Shown here piece by piece: positions 31,651-43,797 of a stretch of 64,000 nt of DNA; within the stretch, counting starts at the first letter, position 1, and every line of letters starts with the position of its first letter. Position numbers and translations under genes: made by a program. The DNA is from Isoetes taiwanensis. Its lineage: Eukaryota; Streptophyta; Lycopodiopsida; Isoetales; Isoetaceae. The DNA lies in contig JAJEKV010000002.1 of NCBI GenBank assembly GCA_021234155.1, positions 38,803,841 through 38,867,840 of the forward strand, read 5' to 3'. The notes beneath the pieces are model-generated. The model saw only the letters and a program-made list of their open reading frames with translations, was not told the origin of the DNA and made no database searches.

Positions 31651-34600
31651 AATCTTAAAGCCCTGGAACACCCGCAGAGAACTTTCTAGCGGAGGATACT
31701 CCGAAGCTGACCACACCACGACCTACAGGGGCACATCCGAACAATGGGGCCGTGCAGCGACTTTATGATCCCGGGAACCGCGGACAAATAATGCCCCGCA
31801 ACATGGCCGCGGTGATCACGGAAGAAGATGTCGAAGAGGGGCTGCGGCGCTGGCTAACTATCGAGGAAAACATGATTGATTGTAACGCAGTCGCGCATAA
31901 ACTTGTGCGAAGGAAGATCCTGGGATGTCGGATACTTCCTTATGCATTGCGGCGCTTGACTTGCGGAGGCAAATGATGAGTAAGCTCGGCATGTACTCTT
32001 GATGAAGAGCGTAATATGCGATCGCCAGTAGAACTGGTCAGGAGTTGTTGCTCCAGCAACATTGGGGTGTGGGATCTACGAAAGTTGATGTGGCCCATCT
32101 GAAATTTGTCACATTATTATCGGCGGATAGAAATCGCGCGAAAAATGTAAGCCATTGGTAGACAACTCTGAAGGCCAGTCATATCAGGATCGTCTGGGTA
32201 GATAAGAATCCAAAAGACAAAAGGCCTGAGAATAAACCTTTGTCTTCAGCGAGAAAGTGCGGCGGATCAAAAAATACTGCGATGGGGAACATCAGCAGGA
32301 CCATCGGTATGCCACTTGGAAAAGAAAGAGGGCAAGCGGCGGGCAACCACATAATGAATAAGCGGAAGGAATAGAAATCAGCGAGCGGAGTTGAAACGTA
32401 GTAACGCCAACCTTCAAGTTTGAGTGAGCCTCATCAATGACTAGATAACTGCTGTAAACATTTATTGAATCTGGTCCGGTTCTCCTTGTCTAGCGAAGCG
32501 TGGTGATCTGCGAGACCCGTTGAAGTTGCCAAACATGGGAGGAGGATTGCCCGAAACATTGAGTGAACTACAACAATCTCAGTACGTCATCAAAACTACA
32601 TTTACGAGAGAGCCTCCGTAAGCTGATCTTGAGAGATGTGAGCCGAGAGGTTTGCATGGAAAGCTGAGCTTCAAAGAGGCAATTTAAGCGTCACGCGCTG
32701 GCGTCCTTGAGCTTGAGTGTTGATGTCTGAGAGCTCTGGTATACAGCGTGTCCAGTTGGCAACCGTTGTTTTCCTTGTCAAACCACAGTCTCTCTTGCCT
32801 TGACTCCGTCTTCGATTGATAATTCCTGAATGAATGGTGGTTTGCAATTGAGCCCTGCTGATCAGCAGAGTAATCTGATTTTGGGCAGCCTTGATCTTCA
32901 CGGGCTTTGTAAAAGAGCCTCGTGCTTGTCTTGAAGAAATTTGGGTCTCGGTATTCACTGCGTGGTAGCAGCTTGAAGGTCACTTGATCCGTGTCGGAGG
33001 CCTCAGGGCCATTTGAACCCCATTCATGAAAGAACTTCTTAGGATTCTTGTATCTTGAGCAGCAGCTTGAACATCCTGCTGATCTTGATACAAAAGCTGA
33101 CGAGGGTCTTTGTGGTGGTGGAGCCTTTATTTGCCTGTTTGCGATGTTTGTGAGACATGATGTGAAACTGGAATGCTTTGATTCTGTAGCGGAGGAGGAG
33201 ACAAGTGACATGTGAGTGCGTGGAATTTTGACATGACCAGAAGAAGAAGGCGTGAAGTCTGCCGAGCTTGGTGAAGTTTGAGGAAGGGGGCCGAAAGTGG
33301 AATCATGAGAATGTGAGGAGGTGTGGGAGGAAAGTAATGACAGATGAGGGCTTGAAGATGGCCTCCCTACCTGAACTTCAGAGATAGAAGTGGCGGCAAG
33401 GCGGTCAACTTCTTGGAAAAAGAGTAGAACAACAATTGGGGCCAATCAATGTGGTGGTTGGAGCCAGTAGCGATGATCACGGTTATTATAGAAAGGCTTA
33501 TTGATATGGGTGTTCTTGATAGAATACCCCAGAAACTACGCCACAGAAACTCTAACAAAAGTTTCATGGGCTTGTCAATATTTTATCAAAGTATGCACGC
33601 TTAGTTTGCTTGTGAGCACCAAACTTAGTGACATCTAGATCCTCGCATGGCGGACCAAGATAAACAAGGGGTTTGCAAGGGATATGGAATACCTCAAATT
33701 AGGTGTGGGGTGGGTGAAATGGTGGTGCCATCGACCAATCGTAGTGTATCCATCGTCGCTGTGATGTGAGCTAGAACCGCTTCAAACCGGTGCAGCGATT
33801 TGGGCCAGGAAGTTCCATTTGTGAAAATTCATAAAGCTTCTAGTTCGCGACTTCATCCCGGCCAACAAGGGCTTGCACGGAAGTGGGCGCCAAGAAAGAT
33901 ATCGATTTAAAAGAGCGGTTCCCAGGGGATAGCTTGAAGTGTGGGAAATTTTGGTGCAAGCCATGGCAAAAAGAGCTTCTAAAAAAGAACGGTGATTCAA
34001 AGGCAGAGCAAAGAATCGAGGGGCAAAAGCCTTGAGAGAGACTTAAAAGGTTTCGGGCGCCGCAAATGGAGGCGAAGGGGCATGATGAGGGCTTAAGCTA
34101 AAACCTGATGGTGCGGTGTCGAAAGATGCCAAGGGAGAGGCAAACCAGCTAAGTCCCCAAACAAGAAAGGAGAAACAAGTCGGTGGTGATGAGGCGGGAG
34201 AGAATGATCCGGATGGGGTAATGTGGCAAAAGGGACGCCATTACTGGTTCGGGCATGAAAAAGAAATGGCATTTACCGGCGGGCAACTCGGTGGGGATAT
34301 CATTAAAACGAATGTGTCGTAGAAGGTACCATGGCTAGATATGCGACGGAGAAAAGATTCTCATTTAGAAACAACCTTGCATTGTAAAACGTTCGCTATT
34401 TTTTTTGATTGTCCACGCCACGGCAAGGAGTTCTGGGTTGGCTATATAAGACAAACGGGAGGAAGTAAAGACATCCGGATGGCGCCAAGATTATGTCGGC
34501 GGTTTGTATGACAAATGCACTATGCCTCTTAACCGCCGGGAGTGGGATTACTTGTAAAATGGACTCACGGACCTATCTGGGGTGCCTGGCCATAATCGGG

Positions 34601-34929
34601 CATTGCCGGGTGGTGTGTCTTGCGGCATGTATGAACATGCGCATCCCCATACCAACGGGGATGGAGGTGATTCTCATTGCTGGGACCCCGAGAACAACGG
34701 GTACACATCTGCGATAATCCAACCTCGAGTAGAGGGTGTTCTCCTTAGGACTTAGTGGATGGGGCTCGAGCGTTTTTTATATATAGAGCAAGGCCCATAG
34801 CGGAAATAGCTGGGCTGCGCCACATTTTGTAAAAAAAATTCCACCTATAATATAAATATATACCGGGTTTAGTCACTATCCGGTTGTGTTTGTGTCCGAA
34901 CAAAGATCCGTTTTGTTGATTTTCACTTT
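31651..34929. other. Unresolved region, probably 3' LTR and decayed element sequence
   Basis: The right part (about 34200-34929) follows the end of the gypsy pol gene in minus-strand order. It contains a TATATATA box near 34770 beside GCAAGGCCC, loosely like the LTR-type sequence at 41020-41060, so it may hold the 3' LTR. A minus-strand frame of 253 codons (33445-32684) is open, but it begins at TTG, is Ser/Pro-rich and matches nothing I know. A plus-strand frame lies at 34116-34322. No boundary could be fixed. Confidence 0.3.
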
Positions 34930-36060
34930 ACGTGGTATGAAATGTTTTGAGGCGAAGCCATTAACCGGGTTGTAGGTAATGGAGTTCCATCTAACTTCGA
35001 GCCATTTGGAAAAGCATTTGGGTTGCACCACTTGAACAATTTAATAAGGGCCAAATAAAACTTTAGATTACCCTAAAATTTTTAGTAATGAGAATCATAT
35101 AAAGAAGAACCAAATCTCCTTCTTTTGAATGTTTTTTTTGTCTTAAGTCTTTTTGTCATCAATGATTTGGCAACGCTGTCCATGAAGAACACCTAACATA
35201 AAGCATCTTTTCTAAGTTCATCCAACCTGCTCCAATTGATAAACCCTTTCTTTGAGTGCAAGAAGCGGATTATGGGTGTGAGCCGCTTGAAAACGGAGAG
35301 TTGGGAGAATGTATTCAAAAGGCATGAGAGCTTGACCATAAACCAATTTGAAAGGAGTGTGACCAGTAGGCTATTTTGAAACAAGTATTGTAAGCAAAAA
35401 GAAGGAAGCTTGGTTTGCCAGTCATGCGAGAAGCGTCACAAATTTTTTTGAGAATTGTGACCAGAGTTTTGTTGGTGCTTTCTGCCAAACCATTCCCTTT
35501 GAGGATAGTAAGGTGTGCTCTTGTGATGATGTCGGGGAGATAATCAGCTCCCTTGATGGTATGATTGATAAAAATGGGACACCACGACACCGACCAGCTC
35601 CATGGGCAGCCGAAAGCGCGGTGATGATTTGTTGGTAGATGACGGCCGTACTTTGCCGCAAAGGTTGTCCGGGCTTTCGAAGCTTCCACCCATTTGGTAG
35701 CGTAATCGCGAGAACCGTAATAACGCGGGTGTGCCGCACCAGGCGGGTGATGGGTCCCACAAAATCCATCCCCATTTGGCTGGCGCGGGAAGTGGCGTGG
35801 CGATCGGCCTCAGGGGAAGAGCGTCGCGGAAGGGCTGGTGGCCACCCCATGCACGCATCACAGGCGCGGCGTGGCGAGCCGCTTTGAAGAGGCGTGGGCA
35901 AAAATAACCAAAGAAGAAGGATTTTTGCGCGCGTCGGTGGTGTCACCATGAAAATGACCACCATCGGAGCCCTTCATGGGCTTCTCGAACAATATCTGGG
36001 ACCTCATGAGGGAGAACACAACGCCGAAGGATTGTATCCTTACCCTTTGTAAAGATGGCC
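34930..36060 (-). pseudogene. Gypsy integrase and C-terminal domain
   Basis: From 36060 downward the zinc-binding HHCC region is visible as R-E-A-H-E-G-S-D-G-G-H-F and C-D-A-C, followed by M-G-M-D-F-V-G-P-I (start of the catalytic core, near 35775). Then come G-L-A-E-S-T-N-K-T-L-V-T-I-L-K-K-I-C (35490-35430) and F-A-Y-N-T-C-F-K, with the F-Q-x-G-L-W ending. The post-core domain G-D-L-V-L-L-Y ... R-L-K lies near 35110-34945. The domain spans at least three frames. Confidence 0.7.
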
Positions 36061-36424
36061 CGTGGAACCATGGTGTAAAGTCCGCGGACCTCCGCTGGAG
36101 AAATTGATGTCGTTTGGATTGTCGCTTATTTGAGAGAGTTTTAAGCCCTCTCGTGGAAGAGCTGCGGAGGAGATACGGCCGAAAAGTCAGGAAACCAATG
36201 TGAGGTGCTGCCGTGACCGTAAAGAGTTGAGCCGGGCCGAAAGGCGCCCCGAAACTCCAAAGGAGGGATCATCCGCGTGGGATGCATGAAAGATAATCCC
36301 GACAAACACGATTTGGCCGCCTTGTGAACAATTTCAAAATGTGCAAATGCGGCAGGAGGGACCCAAATCGGAAATAACGCGCCTGTGGGCAATTTTGTTT
36401 GATCAAAAAAGACGCGCTTTGTGG

Positions 36425-36930
36425 TCAACAAAGAATTTGATTTGACACCAAAAGAAAAGTGGACGGCCGCTTGGACACGTAGTGTACCAAATCCAAGGCT
36501 TCACTCAGGCGGCGAAGCGTAGTTGGGCGCCGGAAATTCGAGTTTGGTCCGCGATTCCGCTTTGGTTTGTCGGGCGCATCATATTCTTGAGAAAGAACAC
36601 CTACAATAGCAAAACGCAAGACATCTACATGGAGCGGAAAGGGCTTTGTCCCATTGAGGAGGAACAAGAAGGGGCTCAGTAAGTAAAAGCTTCAACTGTT
36701 GAAGCGGCTTAAGCACAGGAATTCCAAGCCAGTGGATTCATCACCCGTGAGTTTATGAATGGGATCTGCAATGGCCGCAAGTCCAGGAATGAAGATGGAG
36801 TAATAATTGACTTTTTACCCAAGAAAGAGCGTGTCTCCTTGATATTGGCTGGTGCTTGAGCCTTGAGCACACAACCATTTTGGCAGATAAGGTGGTGATA
36901 CGCTGTCGGACAACGCGGTCCCAACGCAAC
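36425..36930 (-). pseudogene. Gypsy RNase H region
   Basis: The minus strand shows A-N-I-K-E-T-R-S-F-L-G-K (about 36855-36820), which is the connection region after RT. RNase H follows with F-P-L-H-V-D-V, F-A-I-V-G-V-L-S-Q (36645-36595), L-S-E-A-L-D-L-V-H-Y and F-L-L-V-S-N-Q. Frames shift between these segments. Confidence 0.65.
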
Positions 36931-36969
36931 ACCTGAAGTGGCTCCAAAAGGTGCATTTCTGGATTGAGA

Positions 36970-37420
36970 CTAATTAGGACTCATCACATTCTCGAAAAAC
37001 GCAGTTCCAATTTATCCAAATGGTCACCATGAACCAGAGGCGTAGAGAAGTCATCTTGAAAAATTTGCAAGAAGGTGACGTCCTTCATAAAAATCCTGGC
37101 CCGAGAGCATGACACGTTTGAAAACGTGGATGGAGAGTTTGATAATCCAAAGGAACCACCCTTGTAGGCAAAAAGTGCCTTGCGGGTGGTGAAAGTAGTC
37201 TTGAGTTGATCGATTCTTTTGATTGAGATCTGATTAGCCGAAAAACCATCCATGAAGGAGTACATTTCATGTCCGGCAACCTCTTCGAACCCGGCTCTGC
37301 GAAGGGAAGTGAAAAATGATCACTTTCCGGTGGCCGCGATTGAGTTTTAGTCCGCGAACGCGGATCTTTCCATTGTGTTTGAGTGGAATGATGATGGGGC
37401 TCACCCATGGTAATGTTTGA
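36970..37420 (-). pseudogene. Gypsy reverse transcriptase
   Basis: In order on the minus strand: H-F-S-L-P-F-A-E-P, then H-E-M-Y-S-F-M-D-G-F-S-A-N-Q-I-S-I, then T-T-F-T-T-R-K-A-L-F-A-Y and F-G-L-S-N-S-P-S-T-F, then I-F-Q-D-D-F-S at the catalytic box. The usual residue before Asp-Asp is Leu or Ile; here it reads Gln, which may be an error. At least three frames are used. Confidence 0.7.
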
Positions 37421-38999
37421 CCTCATAGATCAAACTCCGCGACAAAGGAGTTTGTCGATTTCATATGGCGCATCGGTGGTGGGGTTGAGCCCAGCATCGC
37501 CATTGCTAAACCGGACGTGCATGTCGATTTTGGTAGAATGGTGAGTTCCCCGCTTTTGTTTATCCCAGAAGATCTCAGGCAGCCAGTGTAAAATGTGTTT
37601 GAACTTTTGGAAGAGTGGCGACAGCCTGTTCACGATAGAGATTGCCGGAAGATTTAAGCTATGCGGACAAGGATTGTTGCCTATGCCCACAATCTCGACC
37701 GAGTTCAATATGGGGATAACGCCCGTGGTTCCGACAATATGAGTGGAGGTTGAAGCATAACGGATGCGTGGCACTACTGGCGTGGAAAAGAGAGGTTGCC
37801 GAAGCTCCTCCAGCGGAGGTTGCTTCATGGCGGCGTGTACATCTACAGAGCTGCGGGAGGTTCAACATCGAAATTGATCTACGTTGGATGAGATTCGCAA
37901 AGGCGGATATGGGTCAGCGCCTACTGTCCTCGACGATCAAGGGTCATTTCTCCCCCAAAAGGATCAAAGATAGTCGGGTAGGACAAATCGTAGGCATCGG
38001 CGGTGGAGCTCGAACATGATAGATATTACGGGCGCCTTCTAATGTCGGTGTGGGAGAGAGGTTCGGCATTGTCACGGAAATGATTTTGCCTGTTTCAAGT
38101 CCATGGTGGCATTGAGGTGACCATCGTGATGACTAACCCGATCCGGGCTCCAAAGATAATGGATACTCTTGGCTTGGCCCAAGGAGAAAAGGTCGCCGGC
38201 TACCAACATTTCATAATCACCGGATCTTCCGGCCTTCAAAAACACCAAATTCCAAGGGGAATCGGAGATCACCAATGTTGATGTGAAGAAGAGGTTGGCG
38301 CCTTGAGGTCGCGTGATATGGCCATTGGCCAATTTGATGTCATATGGGGCACGATATAGAGTTGTGTGATGCCCATTTGTTTCTTGGAGAGTTTAGTGAT
38401 GAGATTGACCGCTACCTCCATCAATTTGAACATGATTGACTTGTTGATTGCCCACCGCGGGCATGTATCCACAGGTGTAGAGGTAGCCACGCCCCAACCA
38501 AGCGATCGGGAGTGGTAACCGGTCCTTGAGAGCGTGTGACGAGTTTCAAAATGGTTGCCAAACTTAAAGGAATTTTGATTTTGCCGCTCCTCTTGGAGTT
38601 CAGGCACATGAGAAAAAAGGATCCTGCTTGGATCCCGGTCTTTGGAGGCGTGGTAATGAAGCGACAACTTCTTTGAGAAGGTCAACCTCGCCAGACTATA
38701 TTTGGATATGTTCACGAGGCGTGGAGGTTGAGGCGTGGAAGGTGCTTCTTGTCTTTGTTGAGCTCTAGTGGTGGCATGAACATTTAGCCAACGTCGACCT
38801 TCGCCAGCTTGCATGAGGGTTGGAGAATGCTTTGGCGAACTTTAGGCATGACATCTTGCATGAGTTTCTCCAAGTGGTGCAAAGTGAACCTTTTTCCTCT
38901 TCATGAGGAATGGTGTCGAACAAAGGCGTGTTGCGTGCCATTTGGAATAATGGTTAAGGGACGTGGCGTCCAATGCGGCGAAACCATACCAACCCAATT

Positions 39000-40800
39000 G
39001 AACCTGATTTCGGAGGATTAAGAGCTCGAAAAATTTCTTCCGTGCTTGTTGATCCATCCGGGTTGATTGGCGGGAGAGCTGGTTGATAGCGTGAGTCTTG
39101 GCGCCGCGAGGTGGCTTCCTGGATAAGCCGTGGGGCCAGATGGGTAATCCAGAGTCCGGGTTGGTGCCGGTGCACTGAACTTGTGGAAGTTGAGGACACG
39201 CCATGGTGGTATGACCCCATGTGCTGATAACATCGAAGCTTTAGAAGGATCAAAAGGAGGACGTGTGCCGGGTCCCCGTTGTTGCCCTATTCTTGCCGAT
39301 AGAGTTGATTGGGTTGCGCCCGCAGCGGGTGTGGGCCGGCTATTGCGATTGTTGTTGAGGTGTGGTTTGCACTTGATAAACCAGCTTGTTGGAAAGGTGT
39401 AGGATGAGTGCGAGTGCACTCTTCCGCGGGCATGATTGCCATGTTGCATCTTTACAAATGAGGGTGGTGGCCATTGGCCAAGTGGCCTTGATATTTGCAA
39501 ATATGGCACCAGTGATCCATCAAGGCCTACGGATTGGCGTGTTGAGGTTGGATGCCAGCCAGCCTGGGGAACCATGACGGGTGGAATGAAGGGGAGCTCC
39601 TCAAGAGCCACGCCATGGGAGGGAAACATTGGTGAAAGTGATTGACAAGGTCGATAGCACGCTCCAAAGTCTTGGACCTTGAGTATTCAGTCATGAGTCG
39701 GATAATCGGAGGGAAGTCCTTGGAGAAACCCACCAAGATCCGCTCGTGTTGGGTACTCCTTGAGTTTCTTTGGCGGAATGTGAAGTCGACCGCACGCCAA
39801 AATCCCTAGGACTGGGTGGGCTCTTGTTGAAGGTCATTGAGTTGCTTGAGATGAAGTTGATCATCATCAAGCGGGTCCCATAGTGAAAGAAAAGCAGTTC
39901 TCATTTCGACCAATCTTGTTTCTAGTGGCTTTTGTTGGACATGAGCCATTGATGAGGGGAGCCATGCGGGGGTGGTGGAAAAAGATGTGGAATTTCAGTT
40001 GAGGTTGCGCATGACCATTCAGACAGCCAGAGCCTCAAATTCTTCCATGTGGGCCCGAGCACTTTGGTCTAATGGTTTGCCTTTCGTGTTGCCAAAGGTT
40101 GGATAAGGGACCAAAGCGTAGAGATGAAAGTGCTTCATCGACAGAAACCGATAGGGATTATATTGAGGTGGAGTTGGAGGTGGGTATGGTGCCTGAAAAG
40201 ACTCATGAAGGGGTTGGGCCGAGGTGGAGGCAAATCGAGGTGCCCGATCATTGGTTTTGAGGTCTGTAAGGTTGTAAACGTGGAAGAGCTTGGAAAGGTA
40301 GGGAAGGAAAAATTCCCCCCGGGAGGAGCAAAAAGAGACATGTGATATATCCCTTTGGGAGATGATGGTTGTGAAGGCAGAGGCGTACGCGGGCTGCATC
40401 GCAATGATGGATGGTAGGCATGTTCGGGTATGAAAGGTTGAGAAGGTTGAGCCCCGATAGGGCCCCCGGATAGTGATGAGGTGGATCGAGGTCTTGGAGC
40501 AATGTTTGCATGCTTGGGGCGGGAACTGACCAGACAGACACTCCAGGGGTGGGTGGGTACTTTGAATGAGTCTTCCCCAGATCGAATGTGGCTACCCTCA
40601 GTGTCATGCTGCATCCATACATATCGCCGTAACGGCTTCCCTTCATGATGGCGCTCAAGCGATGATGCCGGAAAAGAAGTTCTTGGGGCGTGAAGTTCCG
40701 CGGACATGGCGCATTAAGAAAGGAAAAGCGAATCGGGACCCGCATCGGCGCCCCGGTGTTTGGGGTCTGGTTCGGGAACTCTACGCAAGACACCCTGCAG
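39000..40800 (-). pseudogene. Gypsy gag region
   Basis: The minus strand shows F-S-K-D-F-P-P-I-I-R-L-M-T-E-Y-S and K-T-L-E-R-A-I-D-L-V (39730-39640), matching the capsid C-terminal helix pattern of plant gypsy gag. A knuckle C-H-I-C-K-Y-Q-G-H (about 39520-39480) follows, with its last ligand lost. The flanks are Pro/Ser-rich. Confidence 0.6.
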
Positions 40801-40864
40801 GAGGACCCGTGGATCTAACGGGGAGAATCCCAGGGGGACTATGTCCTTGAGTTTTGCAAGAACA

Positions 40865-41340
40865 GAAACAAGAAGAAGAAAACGTAACAAAAGAGAACAA
40901 TGAGGGAAAATGATAAGCTTCCTTGATATCAATGATGAACATACATGAGCTCTCGCAATCGAGAGAAGACTGAAATGAGACAAGACTCAAAACTCATCTA
41001 AAACTCATGTGCTAGCTCTACTCATATATATAGTACAATGGCCTTGGGCCCAATATAGACACTGGATCGTGATCTGGGCTGAACTCCCGGAAGGAGGCCT
41101 GATTCTTGAGGAATGTTGGCGGTGCCTCTTAGTGCCTAGAACCACGCCACGCCGACGCAGTGTGGTCATCACTTGTCATCGCCTCTTGGTATGCTGAACC
41201 AGGGCTTTGACTGCGTGGTCTACTGCTTGGTCTTCTGCTGGGCCTTGGACGACTGACCCGTGCCTGTCTGTGGATCCTTGGACTTGACTTGGTCCGTCGT
41301 ATGCATGAATAGTCCTGTACCAGGAGGCACAGGACTAACA
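40865..41340 (-). promoter_or_regulatory. Probable 5' LTR of the gypsy element
   Basis: On the minus strand ACTATATATATGAG (about 41035-41022) forms a TATA box, followed by a T/C-rich leader into gag. The position directly upstream of gag fits a 5' LTR. The outer edge is placed at about 41340 only because exon-like sequence starts there. Confidence 0.4.
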
Positions 41341-41367
41341 CAAATATCAAATCTTAACTCTTCTGCC

Positions 41368-41817
41368 ATGGATTTGAGGTTACCTTTTGGTAATGTAGGC
41401 TCAGCTATTATAGATTCAAGTTTAACTTCAGGTATTTGTTTTTTCTTTTTGTGTTTTAACTGTGGCTCTTGTGCATGTTTCTAATTGTGCTTGAATGCAG
41501 ATACAGATGTAGTTTCTCTGGGAAAGAAAGCCACAAACTCTGTTGATATATTAGGTATATTCACCATTTTTTATTTGCCATTTTAAGGTATGTTTTAATG
41601 ATTTTTTTCAGAGGGAAATGTGGAAGATCATCCTTCTTTCGGTTTGATATGCCTGTTGATAAGCACGGAAAAGGAAGTTGCTAGTATTGATTCATATAAA
41701 GAAAAAAAAAAGATGGAAAAGAACAATGGCTGGAGTAATGGAAAAAGGATAATTAATACTTTGGGATCAAGGATCTTGATCCGTAATTGGTTGATAAGGT
41801 TAATTCTCGGGATCTAA
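41368..41817 (+). CDS. Unrecognised small gene with two short introns
   Basis: Exons 41368-41431, 41501-41554 and 41612-41817 join in phase 1 at both junctions. They have clean GT-AG borders and T-rich tracts before each acceptor, giving 107 codons from ATG to TAA. The product starts MDLRLPFGNVGSAI and becomes Lys/Glu-rich (SYKEKKKMEKNNG) in exon 3. The introns are 69 and 57 bases. I do not recognise the protein. The frame is open upstream of the ATG, so earlier exons may have been lost to the neighbouring retrotransposon. It may belong to one larger broken gene with the exons at 41821-43379. Confidence 0.4.
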
Positions 41818-43379
41818 TACTTGAAGTTTAAGGATGAAAGGGCAGGGGCCGTTTTGATGCTTGGAGGATTCAAACAATCTAAAGAAGTGTTGAGCACATA
41901 TTCCACTGGCCGAGTTTGCGTGATATCTTTGGAGAGATTCATCTTATGTGTACATCCCAGGATGGTAGAAGATACCCTCAGGACTCGTAAGTTTAGTTTT
42001 TTATTTGTTTTGATGTCTTGTTTTTATTTGTTTCTCGATCTTTTGGTTCCTGCAGTTGCAGAATTTGTATCGCACCTTCAACCTAATATTGAGGAGACAC
42101 ATCGGGAATCGAGAGTTCGTAGACAAAGATAGATGAGATAATTGATATCTATCATGATGCCAATTTTTGAGAGCATATAAAGCTTGCTATGGAGCGAACT
42201 GCTACTATAGGGCAACACTTCCAAAGAGAAGAAAGAGTGATATATTAGCGGGAAAAGAAAGACCGTAATGCAATCTTGGCGCATTCCATGCATCAAGTGA
42301 ATTCTCCAACAGGTTTGCGAAATGGTTTGCATTCTATTGTATGACACATTTCTTGATTTGGGTGTGCGTAACTACATAAGATGGGGATTTTTCAAATTAA
42401 TGTTGGCAAGGATTTTGTGAGAGATTACATTGAGTATTCTTGAGACAACAAGCAAGAAGCGGCATGGCGGCATAAATAAGTGCAAGACTCAGGATTTTAG
42501 GGAACCGAGTTAGATGTTATGAGTTCGATGTCATTCGGGGCATGGAGGCACTTGCATAGCCATCTGTTTGCATTATGAGGTGAATGATAAAATTGGTAGT
42601 AGGTTTATCTTTCTTCAAGCTATTAGTAATCCAAGGACAATGGTGCGGTATAATTTGAACCATAGTTCTACAAAGAGAGTTTCTACACATCTGCGTCAGA
42701 GATGAGGATGTGTGTGAGCTTGAGGGTAATTTTATAAAGAAGATTTGCAAGGCTATGAACGCTAACTTCGGATACATCTCTGGGTGTTCCAATTCAAGTG
42801 GGGATGTCGACAATGAGGTCATAAAAATCACGAATCCTAAAAAGCGATGTATGACCAAAGTGGAATTGTGGTGAAAGCATCTGCGATGGATGTTACTGCG
42901 ATCGGGTAATGATTACACGGATGCATTCGCGATAACGTTGAGAACTAAATCGGCTTATTTGGTTTTGACAAGCTCTCGCAAAGCTCTTTGGTTTGGCTTG
43001 TAAATCACATGGTTTTGTGGCACCATTAAGTGACATATCTAATTCGAACTGCTAGTTTGCATGTGGACATTGATGATGAGTATATTTGAGATCTGGACGT
43101 TGTTTTCAAACAGTTCTCCAAAGATAACTATGAAATATTTTCGGAGTTTGGAAGTGGTTTTGGATTTTGCTAGTAGCAATGTCTTATTTCAAGGTAATAC
43201 AATCGTGAAGATCATCATTCAAGTTAATAATCTCTCTGAAGCAGGAATTGTTGCAAAACAATTGTAAGTTTGTGAAGTTATTTTGCTTTTTTTAATTTTG
43301 AGATCTAATTTTTTATTGTTATTTAGGAATTTTGAAAGTGTTGGTTCAAATGAGCAGAGTCATAATTCTGGCGCTTAGG
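41818..43379 (+). pseudogene. Further exon-like pieces of an unrecognised gene
   Basis: One piece (41821-41986) leads to a 69-base GT-AG intron and then continues (42056-42132) as A-E-F-V-S-H-L-Q-P-N-I. A later piece has F-I-K-K-I-C-K-A-M-N-A-N-F-G-Y (about 42727-42775). The last has N-T-I-V-K-I-I-I-Q-V-N-N-L-S-E-A-G-I-V-A-K-Q-L (about 43198-43265), a 63-base intron (43266-43328) and a terminal exon ending in TAG at 43379. The middle frames are broken by stops. The texture is that of a real plant gene in decay or of poor sequence quality. The function is unknown. Confidence 0.35.
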
Positions 43380-43797
43380 ATCAGATTGAATATTAGGTTA
43401 GGTTTGAATTTTAGGTTAGGTTTAAAAGATTTAAGTTTAGATAGGTTTGAATTTTAAGTATGTTTGAATTCTAGGTTTGAACCCTAAATCTTATATCTAA
43501 TCAGTTGATTTGAAATTTGAAATTTTATTACAGATCAGATGATGTTTATGTGAAAAATTTACTTCAAAGATGCAATTACATGATGGAATTTCAAAGGCTC
43601 AATTTTAGATGATTTTACTGTAATCAAATTGTGATCAAAGATTTCAATGTGAAACTGTGATCCGAGATTTCAATGTGAAACTGTGTGAAACCTTCTAATC
43701 TGAGTCTTGTACTGAAATTTTGGAATGTGAAACATGTTTTTCAATGAATAGAATTTTGAATGATATAGAACTTTGATTGTTGAAATATTTGTTGAAC
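43380..43797. other. AT-rich spacer before copy 2 of the large repeat
   Basis: It contains several close copies of TTAGGTTTGAATTTTAGG and of GATTTCAATGTGAAACTGTG. The repeat begins at 43798, and a phrase resembling its first bases (GATATAGAACTTTG) also occurs just before, at about 43761. Confidence 0.5.

Larger units (their letters stand above)
34930..41340 (-). mobile_element. Degraded Ty3/gypsy LTR retrotransposon
   Basis: In minus-strand order the element reads gag (about 40800-39000), a linker, reverse transcriptase (about 37420-36970), RNase H (about 36900-36425) and integrase with its C-terminal domain (about 36060-34930). This order, with integrase last, defines Ty3/gypsy. A TATA-bearing, LTR-like region lies upstream at about 41340-40865, and a counterpart may lie below 34900. 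The LTR ends, primer-binding site and target duplication were not found. Every domain is split by frameshifts, some of which may be sequencing error. Confidence 0.7.

Noticed and set aside
31651-31980. Continuation of the AAE15/16 exon into the ATP-binding motif
   Set aside because: A faint Y-x-G-T-S pattern near 31725 was considered, but the flanking residues do not follow the family, so the homology was ended at about 31650.
32684-33445. A 253-codon minus-strand frame as a real gene
   Set aside because: It starts at TTG, is Ser/Pro-rich, has no recognised domain and lies in degraded element sequence; mentioned only in the region note.
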